Positions 17,872-26,303 of a stretch of 64,000 bases of DNA are shown one piece after another. The notes under the pieces are model-generated. The model was not told where the DNA came from. It was given only the letters and a program-made list of their open reading frames with translations, and searched no databases. Numbering within the stretch: position 1 is the first letter of the stretch; every line of letters starts with the position of its first letter. The position numbers were made by a program, and so were the translations under genes. This DNA comes from Phenylobacterium haematophilum (GTDB lineage Bacteria > Pseudomonadota > Alphaproteobacteria > Caulobacterales > Caulobacteraceae): contig NZ_JACIDK010000002.1 in the NCBI RefSeq assembly GCF_014196295.1, positions 620,001 through 684,000 on the forward strand, given 5' to 3'.

Positions 17872-18948
17872 ATGGATTTCTCGATCACCGCCGACCAGAG
17901 GCTGATGCAGGAAAGCCTCGCCCGCACGCTGGAGGCGGCCGCGCCGCTGGAACGCGTGCGCAAGTTCGCCGCCGACCGGGAGGCGATCGCCCGCGACATC
18001 TGGGCAGCCCTGGCCGACTTCGGCCTGCCGGGCGTCGTCGTGCCCGAGGAGCATGGCGGACTGGGACTTGGCCTGCTCGACGCGGCCCTCGCGGCCGAGG
18101 CGCTGGGCCGGGCTGTCGCCCCAACACCGTTCCTGGGCTCGGTCGCCGCCTCGGTGGCGCTGGTGCGCGGCGGTAGCGCCGAGCAGCAGGCCCGCTGGCT
18201 GCCGAAGATCGCCTCGGGCGAGGTCGTCGTCGGCCTGGCCATATCCGAGGCGGTGGCCGGCGCGCGCGACGGCATGGGCGTGACCGCGGCGGGCGGGCGG
18301 CTGAGCGGCGGCGCGTTGTTCGTCACCGACGCCCTGGCCGCCGATCTGTTCCTGGTCGCCGACACCACCGGCGGTCTGCATCTGGTGGCCGGCGATGCAG
18401 CCGGCCTGACCCGCTCGGACGTGACCAGCATCGACCTGACCCGGCGGCTGGGCGAACTGGCCTTCGACGGCGTCGCCGCCGAGCCGCTGGCCGTCCACAC
18501 CCTGGACGCCGTGCGCGACGCGGCCTGGACGCTGCTGGCTTCCGACACTCTCGGCGCGGCCGAGGTGATGATCGAGAAGGCCGTCGCCTACGCCAAGGAG
18601 CGCCGCCAGTTCGGCCGGGTGATCGGCTCGTTTCAGGCGGTGAAGCACCTGTGCGCCGAGATGGCGGCTGAGCTGGAGCCCAGCCGCTCGCTGGTATGGT
18701 ACGCCGCCTACGCCTGCGACGACGCGCCGGCCGAGGCCGGGGTGACCGCCGCCCACGCCAAGGCCCACACTTCCGAGATCGGCCGTTTCATCGCCCGCAC
18801 CGCCACCGAGGTGCACGGCGGCATGGGCATCACCGACTTGCTCGGCCTGCACTATTGGTTCAAGCGCATCGGCTTGAACCGCCAGCTGCTGGGCGGTCCC
18901 GAGCGAGTGCGCGGAATTGCCGCGCGGATGCAGGGGCTGGCGGCCTGA
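17872..18948 (+). CDS. Acyl-CoA dehydrogenase, second subunit
   Basis: A 358-residue acyl-CoA dehydrogenase-fold protein. The N-terminal domain has LADFGLPGVVVPEEHGGLGLG. The middle domain is degenerate: the usual T/S-EPxAGSD block is replaced by LAISEAVAGARDGMG. The C-terminal domain keeps AYAKERRQFGRVIGSFQAVKH and TEVHGGMGITDLLGLHYWFKR, which normally contribute to FAD binding across the subunit interface. It starts one base after the stop of the previous gene, so co-translation into a heteromer is likely. Confidence 0.88.
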   Translation: MDFSITADQRLMQESLARTLEAAAPLERVRKFAADREAIARDIWAALADFGLPGVVVPEEHGGLGLGLLDAALAAEALGRAVAPTPFLGSVAASVALVRGGSAEQQARWLPKIASGEVVVGLAISEAVAGARDGMGVTAAGGRLSGGALFVTDALAADLFLVADTTGGLHLVAGDAAGLTRSDVTSIDLTRRLGELAFDGVAAEPLAVHTLDAVRDAAWTLLASDTLGAAEVMIEKAVAYAKERRQFGRVIGSFQAVKHLCAEMAAELEPSRSLVWYAAYACDDAPAEAGVTAAHAKAHTSEIGRFIARTATEVHGGMGITDLLGLHYWFKRIGLNRQLLGGPERVRGIAARMQGLAA

Positions 18949-18993
18949 GCCGCAGCGCTTGCGTGCCTGACTCGAGCGCGTAGCGTCGGCGTC

Positions 18994-19107
18994 ATGTCGC
19001 GCATCCTCATCCAGACGACGATCCCGACGACGCCGGACGACTGGCATCGGCCGCTTCGGCCTGACGACCTCGCCGCCGCGGCCGAGCAGATGGAACCGCA
19101 GCCCTAG
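18994..19107 (+). pseudogene. 37-codon open frame, possible gene remnant
   Basis: ATG at 18994 opens MSRILIQTTIPTTPDDWH..., which looks like the start of a longer conserved alphaproteobacterial protein, but the frame ends after 37 residues in AAAAEQMEPQP. An internally deleted remnant is plausible; a genuine small protein is possible. Its TAG shares four bases (CTAG, 19104-19107) with the stop of the convergent acetyltransferase, as also happens at three other convergent gene pairs here, which hints that the reading frame end is real. Confidence 0.35.
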
Positions 19108-19400
19108 GCGCTCAGCGTCGCCCGCTCGTCAGGATGGACAAGGTCGTGCAGTTCCGGCCGCTTGGCGATGTAGGCGCGGAAGAAGCCGCAATGCGGCCGC
19201 ACCTTCAGGCCCTGGTCGCGGGCGTAGGCCAGCGCCGCCTGGGCAAGCTTCGAGGCTAGGCCCTGTCCCTCGAAAGCCTTGGGCGTCACCGTATGCGGAA
19301 AGACGATGCTGCCGCCGGCGATGCTGTAGTCGGCGAAGGCGGCCTCGCCGCCGGGCAGCGCGATCTCGAACCGGCTTGGCGTGCGAACGACCTCGCTCAC
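19104..19400 (-). CDS. Small GNAT-like acetyltransferase (YjdJ type), copy 2
   Basis: A 98-residue single-domain protein of the small GNAT-like family with VFPHTVTPKAFEGQGLASKL, where the acetyl-CoA loop (xxGxGxA/G) is ...EGQGLAS, and KVRPHCGFFRAYIAKRPELHDLV. It is a tandem duplicate of the next upstream gene, sharing FE-I, FPHTV-P-AF-G-G, VRPHC-FF-AY--KRPELH and VHPDER. I choose GTG at 19400 because it overlaps the upstream stop as GTGA. The acetyl acceptor is unknown. Confidence 0.85.
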   Translation of the reverse strand: MSEVVRTPSRFEIALPGGEAAFADYSIAGGSIVFPHTVTPKAFEGQGLASKLAQAALAYARDQGLKVRPHCGFFRAYIAKRPELHDLVHPDERATLSA

Positions 19401-19708
19401 GCGGTCATGCCCGGGCGCTCGTCCGGGTGGACCATGGCGTGCAACTCGGGGCGCTTCTTCATGTAGGCGTTGAAGAACGGACAGTGCGGCCGCACCCACA
19501 GCTTCTCGTCGCGCGCGAACTGCAGCCCGGCCTCGACCAGACGCTTGCCGACGCCCCGTCCGGCGAACGCCTCGGGCACCACGGTGTGGGGGAAGATCAC
19601 GCTGTCGCCGCGCACCTTGTACTCGGCGAAGGCGACGTTCTCGCCGACACTGATTTCGAAGCGTTTATCGGTGCGGACCACTTCTGGGAGGTCGGTCGCT
19701 TCGGTCAT
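19397..19708 (-). CDS. Small GNAT-like acetyltransferase (YjdJ type), copy 1
   Basis: A 103-residue protein of the same small acetyltransferase family: VIFPHTVVPEAFAGRGVGKRLVEAGL gives the acetyl-CoA pyrophosphate loop (GRGVGKR), and WVRPHCPFFNAYMKKRPELHAMVHPDE gives the conserved C-terminal block. It is the first of a tandem pair whose second member starts in a GTGA overlap. The pair probably arose by local duplication. Substrate unknown. GGAGACCGACG precedes the ATG. Confidence 0.87.
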   Translation of the reverse strand: MTEATDLPEVVRTDKRFEISVGENVAFAEYKVRGDSVIFPHTVVPEAFAGRGVGKRLVEAGLQFARDEKLWVRPHCPFFNAYMKKRPELHAMVHPDERPGMTA

Positions 19709-19746
19709 CGTCGGTCTCCTAGGTTGGACTGAAATTTAGGGCGCTC

Positions 19747-20604
19747 TCAGTCCTTGCGCCACTCGCTGATCACGCTGCCGGTGTCGGCGTCTTCGAACGC
19801 CACCCGATCGAGTTGGGCGGCGGCGATGCAGAGCGGCCGCCGGTCCGGCGTCTCGGCGCGGCAATGAATGGTTCGCCCGTCGGGAAAGGCGGCGAAGCGG
19901 CCCTCAAGCACCAGCCGGTAACCCCTGGCCGGGATCGGCGGCGGCGCTTCGCCTTCGCTGCGTACGGTGAAGCTGTACGCGCGCCCGTTACGCCGCCCGA
20001 AACGCGAGCCCTCGGGCTCGAACACCGCCGCCAGTCCAAGAGTCTGCGGGCTCGGCGCCGGCGCAGCCTCTGCGTCGTCAACATCCGCGGCCCGCGCCGC
20101 GGCCGGAGGGCAGTGGTCCGACTGGAGCCAGGGCCTGTCGATCCAGTAGCCCTCGACAGCGTCCCAGACCTTGGCCTCGACCGCAGCGGCGACCAGCGGC
20201 GAGCCGCTCCAGTCGGCGGGAGTCAGGCTTAGCTCCGCCGCCCGGCCCTTGGCCCGGAGGGTGCGTCCTGCCAGTCCGGGAGCCGGCTTGGCGTCCGGAT
20301 TGCAGCCGAACGGGGTGCGGATCGTGAAGCTGCGCCCGGCCAGCGGGTCTGTCCCTTCCGCGGCGACGCCCGAGGCATAGGCCGAGGCGGCTGTCGTCGC
20401 AGCCGCCAGCAGGTCGGCGCGGCTGAGCGTTGGGGGCGGCGCAATGATCTTCGGGATTTCCGGCGGCGGCGGCTCGATCTTCGGCGGGGGAGGCGGCGGC
20501 GCGGTCTCTTTCGGACCGCAGGCCAGGAGCAGGAGAGCGGGCATTACGACGGCGCCGAGGCGAGCCGGTCTCCGGCGCGCTGAGTTCACATCTGCGGGAG
20601 GCAT
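19747..20604 (-). CDS. Hypothetical lipoprotein with proline-rich linker
   Basis: A 285-residue protein. Residues about 14-29 are hydrophobic and end in a lipobox (LLLLAC then GPKE), so it should be lipidated and tethered in the envelope. A Pro-rich stretch (about 34-58) forms a spacer. The soluble C-terminal domain holds several Cys (FGCNP, SDHCPP, HCRAE, PLCIAA) that could form disulphides in the periplasm. I do not recognise the domain. It is divergent from the SLC13 permease gene. Confidence 0.75.
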   Translation of the reverse strand: MPPADVNSARRRPARLGAVVMPALLLLACGPKETAPPPPPPKIEPPPPEIPKIIAPPPTLSRADLLAAATTAASAYASGVAAEGTDPLAGRSFTIRTPFGCNPDAKPAPGLAGRTLRAKGRAAELSLTPADWSGSPLVAAAVEAKVWDAVEGYWIDRPWLQSDHCPPAAARAADVDDAEAAPAPSPQTLGLAAVFEPEGSRFGRRNGRAYSFTVRSEGEAPPPIPARGYRLVLEGRFAAFPDGRTIHCRAETPDRRPLCIAAAQLDRVAFEDADTGSVISEWRKD

Positions 20605-20682
20605 GGGAGCAAGGCTAGCATGTGACCGCCCGTACGTTCCAAGAACCTTGGCGTGAACGTCACGGAAGGCGCGCCCTCACCG

Positions 20683-22008
20683 ATGAACTTCGATCAGATC
20701 GCCGCCCTCGTGGTGCTTGTCGGCGTCGTCGCCGTGCTGATCCACGGACGGATCCGGTCGGACGTGGCGGCGCTGTCGGCCGCCGCGGCGCTGTTGCTCT
20801 TGGGCGTGATCCGTCCCGTCGAGGTGCAGGGCGCCTTCGCCAGTCCGGCGGTCATTGCGCTCGCCTCGCTGTTCGTCATCGCCTACGCCATCGAGCTCTC
20901 CGGCCTGCTCGGCCTGATGATCCGCCAGGCGACCAAGATGTGCGCGCGCCTGGGCGAGAAGGGGCTGTGGCTGGTCATCGGCCTCTGCGGCGCGGTGGGC
21001 GGCTTCCTCAACAACACGCCGATCGTCGTGCTGGCCGCGCCGGTGATCCGCGACGTGGCGGCCTCAATCGGGCTCTCACCGAAACGCTTCCTGATGCCGC
21101 TCAGCTACGTGACCGTGATGGGCGGGCTGCTGACCCTGATCGGGACATCGACCAACCTGCTGGTCAATGACATGGCCCGCAACGCCGGCCAGCCTACCTT
21201 CGGCCTGTTCGAGATCACCCCGGTGGGTCTCTGCGTAGCCGGAGCCGGAGCGGTCTACCTTTATCTGTTCGGCGTACGCCTGCTGCCCAAGGGCGATATC
21301 ATTCCCAGCACCTCCGCCCCGATCCCGCTGGGCGAGGCGCGGGGCCACGAGGGTGGGGCGGGCGATGCGGTGCTCGGCGACGTGGCGTTGTTTAGCGCGG
21401 CCGACCGCCCGCTGCAATTTGGCAAGGCGCTGACTTCGCTGGCGGTGTTCGTGGCCGTGGTGGCGGCCGCGGCTTTCGGCGCGGCGCCGATCTCGGCGGC
21501 GGCCTTCGCCGGTGCGGTGTCGCTAATTCTGCTGAGGGTGATCAGCGCTGAGGAGGCCTATGCCGGCTTGCGGCCTGACGTGTTGCTCCTGATCGCCGGC
21601 ATGGTCGTGGTCGGCATGTCGATCGAGGTCACGGGCCTGGCCGCCGCCGGCAGCGAGTTCCTCATCGGATTTATCCGCCCGTTTGGCCCGCTGGCGGCGC
21701 TGATCATCCTCTACGGCGTGACCCTGGTCGCCACCGAGTTCCTGTCCAACGCCGCCGTCGCGGTGCTGGTGACGCCGATCGCCGTGGCCCTGGCCGAAAG
21801 CCTGGGCGTCGATCCGCGCCCGTTCCTGGTCGCGGTGATGATGGCGGCCAGCGCCGCATTCGCCACGCCGTTCGGCTACCAGACCAACGTTCTGGTCTTC
21901 CAGATGGGCGGCTACAGCTACATGGACTTTGTCCGTCTCGGCGTGCCGCTCAACCTGGTCACTTGGATCGCCGCGATGATCGCGATCCCGGTGTTCTTCC
22001 CGTTCTAG
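20683..22008 (+). CDS. SLC13/DASS family anion permease
   Basis: A 441-residue inner-membrane transporter with about 11 hydrophobic segments. It has two inverted-repeat signature motifs, GGFLNNTPIVVLAAPVI in the first half with LIGTSTNLLVND following, and ATEFLSNAAVAVLVTPIAVAL with FATPFGYQTNVLV in the second. The substrate could be sulphate, dicarboxylate or another anion. There are no TrkA-C (RCK) domains, unlike many bacterial relatives. Start: ATG 20683 after GGAAGG; GTG at 20653 is an in-frame alternative. Its TAG shares a CTAG with the convergent methyltransferase stop. Confidence 0.88.
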   Translation: MNFDQIAALVVLVGVVAVLIHGRIRSDVAALSAAAALLLLGVIRPVEVQGAFASPAVIALASLFVIAYAIELSGLLGLMIRQATKMCARLGEKGLWLVIGLCGAVGGFLNNTPIVVLAAPVIRDVAASIGLSPKRFLMPLSYVTVMGGLLTLIGTSTNLLVNDMARNAGQPTFGLFEITPVGLCVAGAGAVYLYLFGVRLLPKGDIIPSTSAPIPLGEARGHEGGAGDAVLGDVALFSAADRPLQFGKALTSLAVFVAVVAAAAFGAAPISAAAFAGAVSLILLRVISAEEAYAGLRPDVLLLIAGMVVVGMSIEVTGLAAAGSEFLIGFIRPFGPLAALIILYGVTLVATEFLSNAAVAVLVTPIAVALAESLGVDPRPFLVAVMMAASAAFATPFGYQTNVLVFQMGGYSYMDFVRLGVPLNLVTWIAAMIAIPVFFPF

Positions 22009-23063
22009 GGGCGCACGTCGAACACCAGGTTGAACGGCGTCTGGGTGGCGCGCTTGAAGTGGGTGAAGCCGGCGTCCTCGGCCACCTGCCGCAGCCGCTT
22101 CTCACCGGCTTGGGCCCCTAGCCCCATTCCGACTTCCTGGCTGAGCGAGGCCGGCGTGCAGATCATGGTCGAGGCCGAATAGAAGATCCGACCAAACGGA
22201 TTGAGGTTGTCGGCCAAATCGTCGTTGGCGAACGGCTCAACCAACAGCCAGCTGCCATCGGGGGCCAGGCTCTCGCGGATGTGCTTGGCCGCGCCGACCG
22301 GGTCGCCCATATCGTGCAGGGCGTCGAAGATGGCGATAATGTCGTAGGCGCCGCCGTTGAAATCCTTGGCGCTGGCGACCTCGAACGTCAGGCGGTCCGA
22401 AACGCCGGCCTCCTTGGCCGCCTCACGCGCCCGCTCGATCGACGGCTCGTGATAGTCGAAGCCATAGAACTTCGAGTTGGGATAGGTCTTGGCCATCAAC
22501 ACGGTCGAGGCGCCGTGCCCGCAGCCGACGTCCGCGACCCGCGCCCCGGCCTTCAGCTTGCCCTCCATGCCGTCCATCGACGGGATCCACTCGGTGGTCA
22601 GGTGGGCGTTATAGCCGGGCCTGAAGAACCGCTCGGTGCCGCGGAACAGGCAGACGTCGTGTTCATGCCAGCCCAGGCCCTTGCCGTTCTTGAACACCGC
22701 TTCGACCTTCGGCTCGTCCCGGAACATCGCCGCGAGGACTTCGAAGCCGCCCGCCATGAACGCCGGCCCGCCCTCGTCGGCGAACACCATGGCCTGCTCG
22801 GGGGTGAGGAAGAACTCGGACTTCACCGGGTCGTATTCGACGTAGCCGGAGGCCGCCTGGGCGGCCAGCCATTCGCGGACGTAGCGCTCGGTGGTGCCGG
22901 TCTGCGAGGCGAGCTTCAGCGAGGTGGTCGGCCCGCTCTTGGCCATCGCCTTGTAGAGCCCGAGCTGGTCGCCGAGGATCACCAGCGCCGCCGAGATGGC
23001 CGCGCCCATGTCGCCGAGCATCTTGCCTTGGAACGCTTCGAGTTTGGATTGATCGACTTGCAC
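22005..23063 (-). CDS. Class I SAM-dependent methyltransferase (Rv2258c-like)
   Basis: A 352-residue methyltransferase. An N-terminal winged-helix dimerisation domain (about 10-90; LKLASQTGTTERYVREWLAAQAA) precedes a Rossmann SAM-binding domain with motif I in VADVGCGHGAST, acidic FYGFDYHEP and IAIFDALHDMGDPV. This layout is typical of Rv2258c-like and O-methyltransferase-like proteins; the substrate is unknown. I choose GTG at 23063 because AAGGAGGGCCAG stands before it; the frame stays open upstream without homology. Confidence 0.88.
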   Translation of the reverse strand: MQVDQSKLEAFQGKMLGDMGAAISAALVILGDQLGLYKAMAKSGPTTSLKLASQTGTTERYVREWLAAQAASGYVEYDPVKSEFFLTPEQAMVFADEGGPAFMAGGFEVLAAMFRDEPKVEAVFKNGKGLGWHEHDVCLFRGTERFFRPGYNAHLTTEWIPSMDGMEGKLKAGARVADVGCGHGASTVLMAKTYPNSKFYGFDYHEPSIERAREAAKEAGVSDRLTFEVASAKDFNGGAYDIIAIFDALHDMGDPVGAAKHIRESLAPDGSWLLVEPFANDDLADNLNPFGRIFYSASTMICTPASLSQEVGMGLGAQAGEKRLRQVAEDAGFTHFKRATQTPFNLVFDVRP

Positions 23064-23244
23064 CTGGCCCTCCTTCGGTTTGCGGGGCGTGCATTTCGGA
23101 TGTCGATGTTCTGGCACTCTGGGCGCTGCGTTTGAAGACATCAGGCCGTGCGCCCGTCGCCTTCTGATTGCGGCCTTCCCTCGGCTGGCGAACGGAAGGA
23201 GACGAGGCCATGCCGAAGGCATGCCAGGTGGTCAATGCAGGCCA

Positions 23245-23757
23245 TCAGGACGCGCGCCGGCGGAAGGCCAGCACGTTGTCGATTTCACGGTCCGGGGCTT
23301 CGGGTGGACGGGCGGCCTCGATGGTCGGCAGCCGCAGCACATAGCCGCTCATCGCCAGCGCCTGTGCGACCAGGCAGGCGGCGGCGGGGAACGGCGCGCG
23401 CGGATCGTCGGCCAGCAGCCAGGCCAGATGCGCGTCGAGCCGGGCGTAGTCCTCAGCCTGAGCGGCCGCGAACAGGGCCAGCACCGACTGCTCGTCGCGG
23501 GTCAGGCGATAGGAGCCCGGCGCGGCCAGGGTGATCTTGCGTCGGCCCGACAGGCCGAGCTCGCGGACAAACACCGTCAGGGCGGTCAGCGCCTCGATCC
23601 CCAGCGGGCCGCAGCTTTCCTCGAACTGACGGCGCACCAGGCGGCAGTCGCCGGCGCCGAAGGCCGCAGCGCGAAACGCCCATAGCAACATGTGCTCGCC
23701 GTGGGACAGGTCGCAGAGGCGGGCGTGGTCGTCCGGCCGGTGAGCGTGCTGGGGCAT
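23245..23757 (-). CDS. Conserved hypothetical protein behind a Fur-like box
   Basis: A 170-residue soluble helical protein with no signal peptide. It contains HGEHMLLWAFRAAAFGAGDCRLVRRQFEESCG and FPAAACLVAQALAMSG. I have the impression that it belongs to a conserved alphaproteobacterial family of unknown function. AGGAGCCTAC lies before the ATG at 23757. A Fur-like palindrome 32-54 bp upstream of the start suggests iron-dependent expression, the only clue to its role. No iron transporter gene is adjacent. Confidence 0.75.
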   Translation of the reverse strand: MPQHAHRPDDHARLCDLSHGEHMLLWAFRAAAFGAGDCRLVRRQFEESCGPLGIEALTALTVFVRELGLSGRRKITLAAPGSYRLTRDEQSVLALFAAAQAEDYARLDAHLAWLLADDPRAPFPAAACLVAQALAMSGYVLRLPTIEAARPPEAPDREIDNVLAFRRRAS

Positions 23758-23788
23758 GGGGTAGGCTCCTTGGACTCTCTCGACCGTA

Positions 23789-23811
23789 TTGCTACTGAGA
23801 ATGACTCGCAA
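23789..23811 (-). promoter_or_regulatory. Fur-like (iron-responsive) box
   Basis: Read on the minus strand: TTGCGAGTCATTCTCAGTAGCAA's 23 bases form an imperfect palindrome with TTGC/GCAA ends and the ATTCTCA core typical of alphaproteobacterial Fur sites, with 7 of 11 base pairs symmetric. It lies 32 bp upstream of the 170-residue gene, where a repressor would block its promoter. On the other strand it is about 100 bp from the nitronate monooxygenase start. Confidence 0.6.
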
Positions 23812-23911
23812 CAATCATTTTGCATTCGGGCTGATTTCACCCTCGGCCGGCGCTTGACGCCGCCGGGCGCTGGTCGCCCAATGGTTCAAACACGCGTTTG
23901 GGAGGCGCTCC

Positions 23912-24847
23912 ATGATCAAGACCAAGATCACCGAGATGCTCGGGATCGAGTACCCCATCGTGCAGGCGCCGATGGGCTGGATCGCCCGTAGCCAACTCGC
24001 CTCGGCGGTATCCAACGCCGGCGGTCTAGGGATCATCGAGACCTCGTCCGGCGAGCTCGACGCCGTCCGCGACGAAGTCCGCAAGATGCGCGACCTGACC
24101 GACAAACCGTTCGGCGTGAACATCGCCCAGGCCTTCGTCCGCGACCCGGACATCGTCTCCTTCGTGGTCGACCAGGGCGTGAAGTTCGTCACCACCTCGG
24201 CCGGCGATCCCAACAAGTACTGTTCGGCGCTGAAGGAGGCCGGCCTGACCGTCTTCCACGTGGTGCCGTCGCTGGGCGCGGCGCTGAAGGCCATCGAGGC
24301 CGGCGTCGACGGGCTGGTGGTCGAGGGGGGCGAAGGCGGCGGGTTCAAGAACGCGCGGGACGTCTCGACCATGGTGCTGCTGCCGCTGGTCTGCTCGAAG
24401 GTGAACGTGCCGGTGATCGCCGCCGGCGGGATCACCGACGGCCGCTCGATGGCCGCGGCCTTCGCGCTCGGCGCGGAGGGCGTCCAGATGGGCACGCGCA
24501 TGGTGTCGTCCGCCGAGAGCCCGGTCCACCAGAACTGGAAGGACGCCATCGTCGGCGCCAAGGAGACCGACACGGTGTTTCTCAACCGCTTCGGACCTGG
24601 CCCGGCGCTTCGGGCGCTGCGCACCGAGAAAACCGGAGCCTACGAGCGCGAAGGCGGCGAGGGCGTGATGGCCGAGTTCGCCCACGCCAAGGAGATGTAC
24701 TTCGGCGGCGATCTCGAAAAGTCGATCCCGCTGACGGGTCAGGTCGCCGGTCGCATCGATGCGGTGAAGCCGGTGGCCCAGGTTATCGCTGAGACGGTCG
24801 CCGAGTTCGAGGCGACGGTGAAGACGATGGGCCAGCGCTGGGGCTAG
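23912..24847 (+). CDS. Nitronate monooxygenase (2-nitropropane dioxygenase-like)
   Basis: A 311-residue FMN-dependent TIM-barrel enzyme. Typical blocks are YPIVQAPMGWIA at the start, VSNAGGLGIIETS, KPFGVNIAQAF, DGLVVEGGEGGGF near residue 130 and VIAAGGITDGRSMAAAFALGAEGVQMGTRM, which binds the FMN phosphate. It oxidises nitronates or related substrates. Related sequences are often annotated as enoyl-ACP reductase II, so the exact substrate is uncertain. GGGAGGCGCTCC precedes the ATG. Its stop shares CTAG with the convergent gene. Confidence 0.87.
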   Translation: MIKTKITEMLGIEYPIVQAPMGWIARSQLASAVSNAGGLGIIETSSGELDAVRDEVRKMRDLTDKPFGVNIAQAFVRDPDIVSFVVDQGVKFVTTSAGDPNKYCSALKEAGLTVFHVVPSLGAALKAIEAGVDGLVVEGGEGGGFKNARDVSTMVLLPLVCSKVNVPVIAAGGITDGRSMAAAFALGAEGVQMGTRMVSSAESPVHQNWKDAIVGAKETDTVFLNRFGPGPALRALRTEKTGAYEREGGEGVMAEFAHAKEMYFGGDLEKSIPLTGQVAGRIDAVKPVAQVIAETVAEFEATVKTMGQRWG

Positions 24848-25227
24848 GCCGCAGCGCTCACCGGGCGAAAGCTCTCCTCGTCGAACAGGGCGTCCCAGTC
24901 GGCCCAGCTGTCGGCGGCGTCGCGCAGGCGGGCGTCGTCGCGGACCGTGTGGACCTGGCCCTCGGCCTCATCCCAGATCACCGTCAGGTCGGCCAGCCGC
25001 CAGGCGTCTTCGCCCAGCTTGCCCTGGGCCTGCAGCTGCTCGATCATGCCGGCCGACAGACGCAGCTTCAGGCGCTGGCCGGACATCCGCACCGCGACGT
25101 CGGCGTGGGTGATGACCTCGTCGATCATCTGCGCGCTCGCCGGCGCCATCGGTCGGCGGGCGGCGAACAGGAACATCGGGTCGGCATAGGAACGGCGGAA
25201 CGGGGTCACTCGGGCGGCGGCGGACAT
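24844..25227 (-). CDS. Hypothetical protein, divergent from WYL regulator
   Basis: A 127-residue soluble protein; I do not recognise a family. It has a basic start (AARVTPFRRSYADPMFLF) and an acidic C-terminal half with several Trp (WRLADLTVIWDEAE, DSWADWDALFDEESF). AGGAGCTTCCCG precedes its ATG. It shares an 85-bp divergent promoter region with the WYL regulator gene, and a strong inverted repeat lies between them, so it is a likely regulatory target of that protein. Confidence 0.7.
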   Translation of the reverse strand: MSAAARVTPFRRSYADPMFLFAARRPMAPASAQMIDEVITHADVAVRMSGQRLKLRLSAGMIEQLQAQGKLGEDAWRLADLTVIWDEAEGQVHTVRDDARLRDAADSWADWDALFDEESFRPVSAAA

Positions 25228-25269
25228 CGGGAAGCTCCTTTCCTCTCGGCAGGTTCTTGTTAAAGTGCC

Positions 25270-25292
25270 GATGCGTCAGAATCGGACGCATC
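25270..25292. promoter_or_regulatory. Operator candidate GATGCGTC-N7-GACGCATC
   Basis: Perfect 8-bp arms, GATGCGTC (25270-25277) and GACGCATC (25285-25292), are separated by 7 bp, in the divergent promoter between the 127-residue gene and the WYL regulator. A third half-site, ATGCGTC, overlaps the regulator's own start codon at 25313-25319. The layout fits autoregulation by the WYL protein and control of the divergent gene. Confidence 0.6.
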
Positions 25293-25312
25293 GTTGTTCT
25301 GGAAAAGTTCTC

Positions 25313-26302
25313 ATGCGTCATGAGAAGGCCGCCCGCCTCCTCGAATTGGCCCGGATGCTGGCCTCGTCCGCCGAGGGCCTGACCCTCGACGAAATGGCCG
25401 AGCGCCTGGATGTCGGCCGCCGCACGGCCGAGCGGATGCGCGACGCCGTCCGCGAGGCGTTTCCACAGATGGAGGAGGTCGAGGACCCGCCGACCCGCCG
25501 CTTCCGCATCCCGGCTGGCCTGGACGGCATCTTTCAGGCGCCCAGCGCCGACGAGTTCGCCGCTCTGCGCGCCGCCGCCGAGCAGTTCAAGGCCGCGGGC
25601 GCCCGGGCCCGAGCCGGCGCGCTGCTGTCGCTGGAGCAGAAGGTGCTTTCGGCGATCCGCGCCGGCGCACGCCGCAAGCTAGCCCCCGACCTCGAGGCGT
25701 TGCTAGAAGCCGAGACCATGGCCGTCCACGCCGGCCCGCGCCCGTTCGAGGACGAGCAGGTGCTGGGCGCGGTGCGCGAGGCGATCATTTCGCTGCGCCG
25801 CCTGCGGCTGCGTTACGAGGGCGGCTCCTCGCCCGGCAGGGTGCGCGAGATCACTCCCTTCGGCCTGCTGTTCGGCCGCTCGAACTATCTGGTCGGCGGC
25901 GAGGGGGATTCGCCGGAGCCGCGCACCTGGCGCCTCGACCGCATCCGCGACATCGAGGTCTCCGACGTCGCCGGTTCTCGCCCTGCGGGATTCTCGCTGC
26001 AGGCGTTCATGAACCGCAGCTTCGGCATCTATCAGGACGAGGTCGAGGAGGTGGTGCTGCGCATTCTGCCGCACGGCGCCGAGGAGGCGATGGGCTGGCG
26101 CTTTCACCCGACCCAGTCGATCGAGCCCCAGGACGGCGGCTCGGTGATCGTGCGCTTCACCGCCGGGGGCATGCGCGAACTGGCCTGGCACCTGTTTACC
26201 TGGGGCGACAAGGTGGAAATCATCGCCCCGCAGCGGCTAAGGAGCGTCATGCGTGAAGAGCTGGCCGCCGCGGCCCGGGCCCACGGCATGAAGGACACCT
26301 GA
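25313..26302 (+). CDS. WYL-domain transcriptional regulator
   Basis: A 329-residue DeoR-like regulator. The N-terminal HTH (about 1-60) has [25 protein letters not shown]. The WYL sensor domain follows (about 150-240), with [33 protein letters not shown] and [14 protein letters not shown]; the Arg-rich pocket binds nucleotides or nucleic acids in characterised members. The C-terminal WCX region has [20 protein letters not shown] choose ATG 25313 after GGAAAAG; an in-frame GTG at 25265 lies inside the operator. It is followed after one base by gloA. Confidence 0.88.
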   Translation: MRHEKAARLLELARMLASSAEGLTLDEMAERLDVGRRTAERMRDAVREAFPQMEEVEDPPTRRFRIPAGLDGIFQAPSADEFAALRAAAEQFKAAGARARAGALLSLEQKVLSAIRAGARRKLAPDLEALLEAETMAVHAGPRPFEDEQVLGAVREAIISLRRLRLRYEGGSSPGRVREITPFGLLFGRSNYLVGGEGDSPEPRTWRLDRIRDIEVSDVAGSRPAGFSLQAFMNRSFGIYQDEVEEVVLRILPHGAEEAMGWRFHPTQSIEPQDGGSVIVRFTAGGMRELAWHLFTWGDKVEIIAPQRLRSVMREELAAAARAHGMKDT

Positions 26303-26303
26303 G

